From assembly GCA_049999725.1 (NCBI GenBank), contig JBNGIS010034054.1, forward strand, positions 1 to 21,431: a DNA stretch of 21,431 nt, in the 5' to 3' direction. The stretch is from Haplomitrium mnioides (lineage: Eukaryota; Marchantiophyta; Haplomitriopsida; Calobryales). This document shows positions 18,277 to 21,431 of this stretch, piece after piece; positions within the stretch are counted from its first letter, which is position 1, and every line of letters starts with the position of its first letter. Below the pieces are notes generated by a model, which was not told where the DNA came from, searched no databases, and saw only the letters and a list, made by a program, of their open reading frames with translations. The position numbers and the translations under genes were made by a program.

Positions 18277-18281
18277 GAGAG
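18277..18281. repeat. Possible target duplication, right (GAGAG)
   Basis: GAGAG follows the LTR end. With one copy of it the host RT frame reads Tyr-Arg-Glu-Ser-Ala-Arg-Gly across the insertion site, without a shift. Confidence 0.5.
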
Positions 18282-18986
18282 TCTGCTAGGGGCATCAAAG
18301 TAGATTGGAGAAAGTTTATGGCCCGGGCAGAGGTGGCATTTCCTAGCAATCTTAAGGAGGTACATACGTTCATGGGCTGTATGAGGTATTATCGATGGTT
18401 TATTCCGTGGTTCAAACTTGTCGTCCGGCCTTTGACAGAGATGGTGAAGAAAGGCAGGGACTTCCAGCCTACAAAAACATGGTTAGTTAGCTTCATCAAG
18501 CTCAAGAGACTCCTGATGTGTGCTGTAGTGTTGCTACCACCCGATTGGACCAAGGAGTTCCATGTTATGGTGGATGTCTCAGATTTCTAGGTAGGGGCAG
18601 TCTTGAGCCAACTAGATGAACATGGGAGATACCACCCCATCTACTTTGCCAACCGACTCCTAATATGTGCAAAAAGGAACTACTCAACTATCGATAGGGA
18701 GGTGTTGGGCATGATCTACTCCCTAAAAAAATTCGGGCAATACCTATTGCACTATAAGGTAACCTTCCACACTGACCATGACGCCATTTGATACATGGTC
18801 AACAAGTCGGATCTCACAGGGAGAGCAACCAGGTGGATGATGTTGTTGCAAGAGTTCAACTATAAGATCAAGGTACATCCAGAAAGGCAACATGGAAATG
18901 CAGATTGTTTCTCTCAACAGATCAAGGCAGATGGAGGCCAAGCAATAGATGATACCCTTCCTCACAAAGCATTGTTTCACATCTGA
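18282..18986 (+). pseudogene. RT end and RNase H of the old gypsy element
   Basis: The frame resumes at the nested insertion's right edge with SARGIKVD, then LKEVHTFMGCMRYYRWFIP, the RT thumb/connection. RNase H follows: FHVMVDVSDF (first Asp), VGAVLSQLDEHGRYHPIYF, NYSTIDREVLGMIYSLKKF (Glu), YKVTFHTDHDAI (Asp) and HGNADCFSQQ (last Asp). A single frame covers about 235 codons, with TAG at 18588 and TGA at 18789. It is the best kept part of this element and confirms that 14490 and 18277 were once joined. Confidence 0.9.
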
Positions 18987-19086
18987 GAGCAACAACCTAC
19001 AGGTTATGAGGAGATCATCCAATTCCTCCTCACCACACGAATCTCCAAGGGTTGGTTTCCAAAGGATCCCATAGTTTCTGAGAAAG

Positions 19087-20080
19087 GTGAGACCCTACAT
19101 GATGATCAAGGAGGTACTCCACCGAGCCTGCCTTGATGGACAAGTGCGCAGGTGCTTGAAAAAGGACCAAGCCACCATTGTGATCAGGGCTATGATTCAA
19201 AAAGGGGACACTTTGCCATTGAGACCACCATCAGGAAGATATTGGCAGCCAAGTACTGGTTGTCAATGCTGCATCGAGATACCCATTTCTTTGTGAGGAG
19301 ATGCAACCCCTGCCAAAGAGCTGGCCGACTAGCTCCGTCTGTCTATCACCCCCTCGCACCCATCTTGGTGATGGAACCCTTTAAGAAGTGGGGAATCGAC
19401 TTCATCAAGCCTATCTCCCCCACTATGCGCAAAGGCAATAGATATGTCTTATTGTCTACAGATTATACCACTAGATGGGTGGAGGTGCGAGCCACGCACA
19501 AAGAAGATGCATTTACTATGGCAAGGTTCATACATGAGTGAATCTTCATGCGGTTTGGAGCCTCTCTGGAGTTAGTTAGCAACTAGGGTACGCATTTCTT
19601 AAATGCAGTGATCAAGAAGCTCATAGTGCACTACTTGGTCAAGCACAAAAAGAAAACCGCTTATCACCCCAAAGCAAATGGGTTGTATGAGAGGGAAAAC
19701 AACATCATTTGTAAAATCGTCAACTGCTCGGTGCCAGCCAACAAGACTAATTGGGACTTGAAGTTGCTGACTGTATTGTATGCTTACAACTAGACGCATA
19801 AGACCACTACAGGGCATAGCCTGTACTGCTTGGTGTTCGGGCAGCACGCCTTGTTGCTAGTGGAGTTCGAGGTGCATACCAAACAAATAATGATCACAAA
19901 ACGGAGGGGAGAGCACCAAGGCAGAGAAGAACGCTTGGAGCAAATGGAGCAGCTAGAGGAGATACGCTAGGAGGCATATGACAGGATGAAGCACTAGTAG
20001 CAGCTGAGCAAAGCCCAACACAACCAAAAACTTTGGCCTCAACATCTCCAAGCAAATGATATAGTTTTATTATATGACAG
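19087..20080 (+). pseudogene. Integrase of the old gypsy element
   Basis: The N-terminus reads EVLHRACLDGQVRRCLKKDQ in one frame and shifts near 19190 to GHFAIETTIRKILAAKYW. HFFVRRCNPCQRAGRL follows and holds the Cys pair of the zinc finger. The core has WGIDFIKPISP (first catalytic Asp at 19398), YVLLSTDYTTRWVEVRAT, then ELVSN.GTHF, where the second Asp is Asn (19581-19583) and the next codon is TAG. NGLYERENNI follows (catalytic Glu kept). LLTVLYAYN and a Glu/Arg-rich helical stretch (REERLEQMEQLEE near 19925) follow. TAG codons stand at 19968 and in the pair before CAG near 19996. Confidence 0.88.
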
Positions 20081-20376
20081 TCCTTTATCTATTTTCCAAG
20101 GAAGCTGTATATGTGATGGATGGGGCCCTACATTCTATAGTAGCTACATAGCAACAAGTCAGTGTAATTGACAACTCTGCAAGAAGATGAAGTCAACAAC
20201 TAAGTGCACTATGACAGGCTAAAAAAGTATTTCTACCATGAGAAGCAAGGACAAAGTGAAGAGCTACCTGGGCCATCAGGGCAGCAAGGTGAAGGGAGGA
20301 TCAGCTTTGGTCAGGGGAGCTGATCAAACATGGCATGAGTGGAACTTTATCAATTTTGGTAGGGCAGTTTGATTAG
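20081..20376 (+). pseudogene. Integrase C-terminal tail of the old gypsy element
   Basis: Weak continuation of integrase: a WGPY-like site near 20125 (gypsy integrases carry GPY/F here), VSVIDNSARR near 20160 and LKKYFYHEKQGQSEELPG near 20220-20270. Several stops and shifts separate these pieces. The stretch ends at the next insertion (20377). No chromodomain is seen. Confidence 0.55.
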
Positions 20377-20495
20377 TATAATAGTACAAGCACAAGGTTG
20401 TGTTATTTATAAAAAAAATAGAGAGGAGTGAAGGAAGTGGTAATGAGCCACTTTCAGAGTTGAGATTGGATTACTTGCCTTCAAAGTCACTTTTG
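20377..20495 (+). repeat. Truncated LTR of the second chromovirus copy
   Basis: Similarity to the family LTR extends from TATAATAGTACAAGC through AGAGAGGAGTGAAGGAAGTGG and the inverted telo-box motif region to about CAAAGTCACTTT (near 20492), then stops. The first dinucleotide is TA instead of TG. Only the first third or less of the LTR is present; the TATA box is missing. Confidence 0.8.
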
Positions 20496-20499
20496 GTAG

Positions 20500-21431
20500 A
20501 GAGTTACTCAAGAATTGAACAATCAAACATTGAAGAATGCCTATACTCTACTTTGCATTGATGATTTGTTGGATCAATTGAGTGGTGCACAATTCTTTTC
20601 TAAGTTGGATATTCAAAGTAGCTATTGGCAAATTCCAATCAAGCCAAGTGATGTACCAAGGACAGCTTTTTGCATAAGGTATGGGCATTTTAAGTGGAAA
20701 GTTCTTATATTTGGTCTTACTAATGCTCCAACGATATTGATGGATCAAATGCATCAAGTTTTTGATGGGTTACTAGATAAGTCCATGTTGGTAGTTTTGG
20801 ATGATATTCTTATCTTTAGTAAAAGTGAAGTTGAATACCGTGCTCATCTCAAGGAAGCACTACAAAGACTACGTAATTGTAAGTTTTATTGCAAGAAGTC
20901 TAAGTGTGAGTTTTGGAAGCAAGAGGTGACTTATCTAGGGTATAAAGTGTCTGCGCATGGCATCAATATTGAGGAAGAGAAAATTATGGCTATTGCAGAG
21001 TGGCCAACACCGAGTGATGCAAAGTATGTTCGAGCTTTTAATGGATTAGCAAGTTTTTATTGAAGATTCATTCATTATTATGCTCATATTGCTGCACCGC
21101 TTATGAATTTACTAGGGAAGGATGCAAAGTTTCAATGGATGACTAAGGAGCAAGTGGCATTTCAACAACTCAAGGATGCGGTGACATCTCGTCTAATTCT
21201 ACAACTATATGATCCAAATGAGCATTGTATAGTTGATTTTGATGCTTCTAATTTTGCTATTGGAGCGGTTTTACAGCAAGAGTTGACGATGGACTTCATC
21301 CAATTGCCTTCATGTCACGTCAATTGAATGCGGCAAAGAGAAATTATTCTGCAAGAGATCAAGAGCGATTGGAAATGTTTTATGCTACCAAAGTGTGGAG
21401 ACATTATCTTTTGGGCAAACTTGTACTTATG
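20500..21431 (+). pseudogene. RT and RNase H of the second chromovirus copy (partial)
   Basis: From about 20503 the frame reads ELNNQTLKNAYTLLCIDDLL, then [18 protein letters not shown] (first catalytic Asp, residue 32 of the frame from 20515), IRYGHFKWKVLIFGLTNAPT and MLVVLDDILIFSK with both catalytic Asp residues intact (96, 97). ECFW-like and YLGYKVSAHGI blocks lead to the connection, interrupted by TGA at 21061 where Arg is expected. RNase H begins with IVDFDASNFAIGAVLQQE, and after a frameshift near 21288 reads HPIAFMSRQLNAAKRNYSAR and VWRHYLLGKLVLM to the window end. It lacks the RT N-terminus. It is the least decayed RT in the window. Confidence 0.9.

Larger units (their letters stand above)
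10993..20376 (+). mobile_element. Old Ty3/gypsy element, split by a nested insertion
   Basis: The + strand carries gag, a CCHC knuckle, protease, RT, RNase H and integrase in Ty3/gypsy order. The RT is interrupted at 14490 by another retrotransposon and resumes at 18277 in a compatible frame. Many stops and several frameshifts show long decay. No chromodomain is visible, and the protease and integrase ends differ from those of the chromoviruses in this window, so it belongs to another gypsy lineage, perhaps Tat/Athila-like; I cannot assign the clade. Its LTRs were not identified. Its 3' end is cut by the insertion starting at 20377. Confidence 0.85.
20377..21431 (+). mobile_element. Second copy of the nested chromovirus family (runs off window)
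   Basis: The + strand begins with about 115-120 bases of LTR matching the start of the LTRs at 14491-14894 and 17874-18276, read in the opposite orientation (TATAATAGTACAAGC here, TGTAATAGTACAAGC there). It then passes directly into RT. The rest of the LTR, primer-binding site, gag and protease are absent. RT and RNase H closely match the nested element's RT. The 3' end lies beyond 21431. Confidence 0.85.

Noticed and set aside
1-21431. Search for tRNA, rRNA, CRISPR arrays or host defence genes
   Set aside because: None could be recognised; repeats present are LTRs, short tandem units or microsatellites.

Overview
The window looks like nuclear, repeat-dense land-plant DNA. Nothing in it reads as an ordinary host gene. 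Every protein-coding signal I can support belongs to a degenerate LTR retrotransposon of a typical plant type: Ty1/copia with a tRNA-Met-type primer site, Ty3/gypsy chromoviruses with chromodomains, and an older gypsy element of a different, apparently non-chromoviral type. No rRNA, tRNA, CRISPR array or prokaryotic signal was seen. I cannot name the species; a moderate or large plant genome fits.

Layout. (1) Positions 1-1290 are unassigned, with a small cluster of hairpins. (2) Positions 1300 to about 4000, + strand: the 3' half of a chromovirus (end of RT, RNase H, integrase, chromodomain, polypurine tract) followed by its 3' LTR. (3) About 4000-5957 is unassigned. (4) Positions 5963-9570, - strand: a structurally complete but internally deleted Ty1/copia element with two LTRs, primer-binding site, polypurine tract and a near-matching 5-bp target duplication. 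It keeps the start of gag, integrase and RNase H, but has lost protease and the RT core. (5) Positions 9576-10992 are unassigned; with the copia element removed they join to block 3. (6) Positions 10993 to about 20376, + strand: an old gypsy element (gag, zinc knuckle, protease, RT, RNase H, integrase) full of stops. (7) Positions 14491-18276, - strand: a second chromovirus nested inside the RT of element 6, with both LTRs, primer-binding site, gag, protease, RT, integrase and chromodomain remnants. (8) From 20377 past the window end, + strand: another copy of the same chromovirus family, with a short LTR stub joined directly to RT and RNase H.

Order of events. Gypsy element 6 came first. Chromovirus 7 then landed inside its RT codons; removing 7 restores one continuous reading frame. 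Copy 8 landed near the 3' end of 6. The two LTRs of the copia element and of chromovirus 7 each look roughly 87-90% identical by eye, so both are old insertions. All the elements carry stops or frameshifts, and several catalytic aspartates have become Asn. Many in-frame stops in element 6 are TAG where related elements would carry Gln or Trp, which fits decay by deamination of methylated cytosine.

I found no convincing new functional system. The points most worth a second look are the in-frame internal deletions (gag-integrase in the copia element, RT-integrase in the nested chromovirus), the repeated cis motifs in the LTRs, and about 3 kb of unexplained sequence that flanks the copia insertion.
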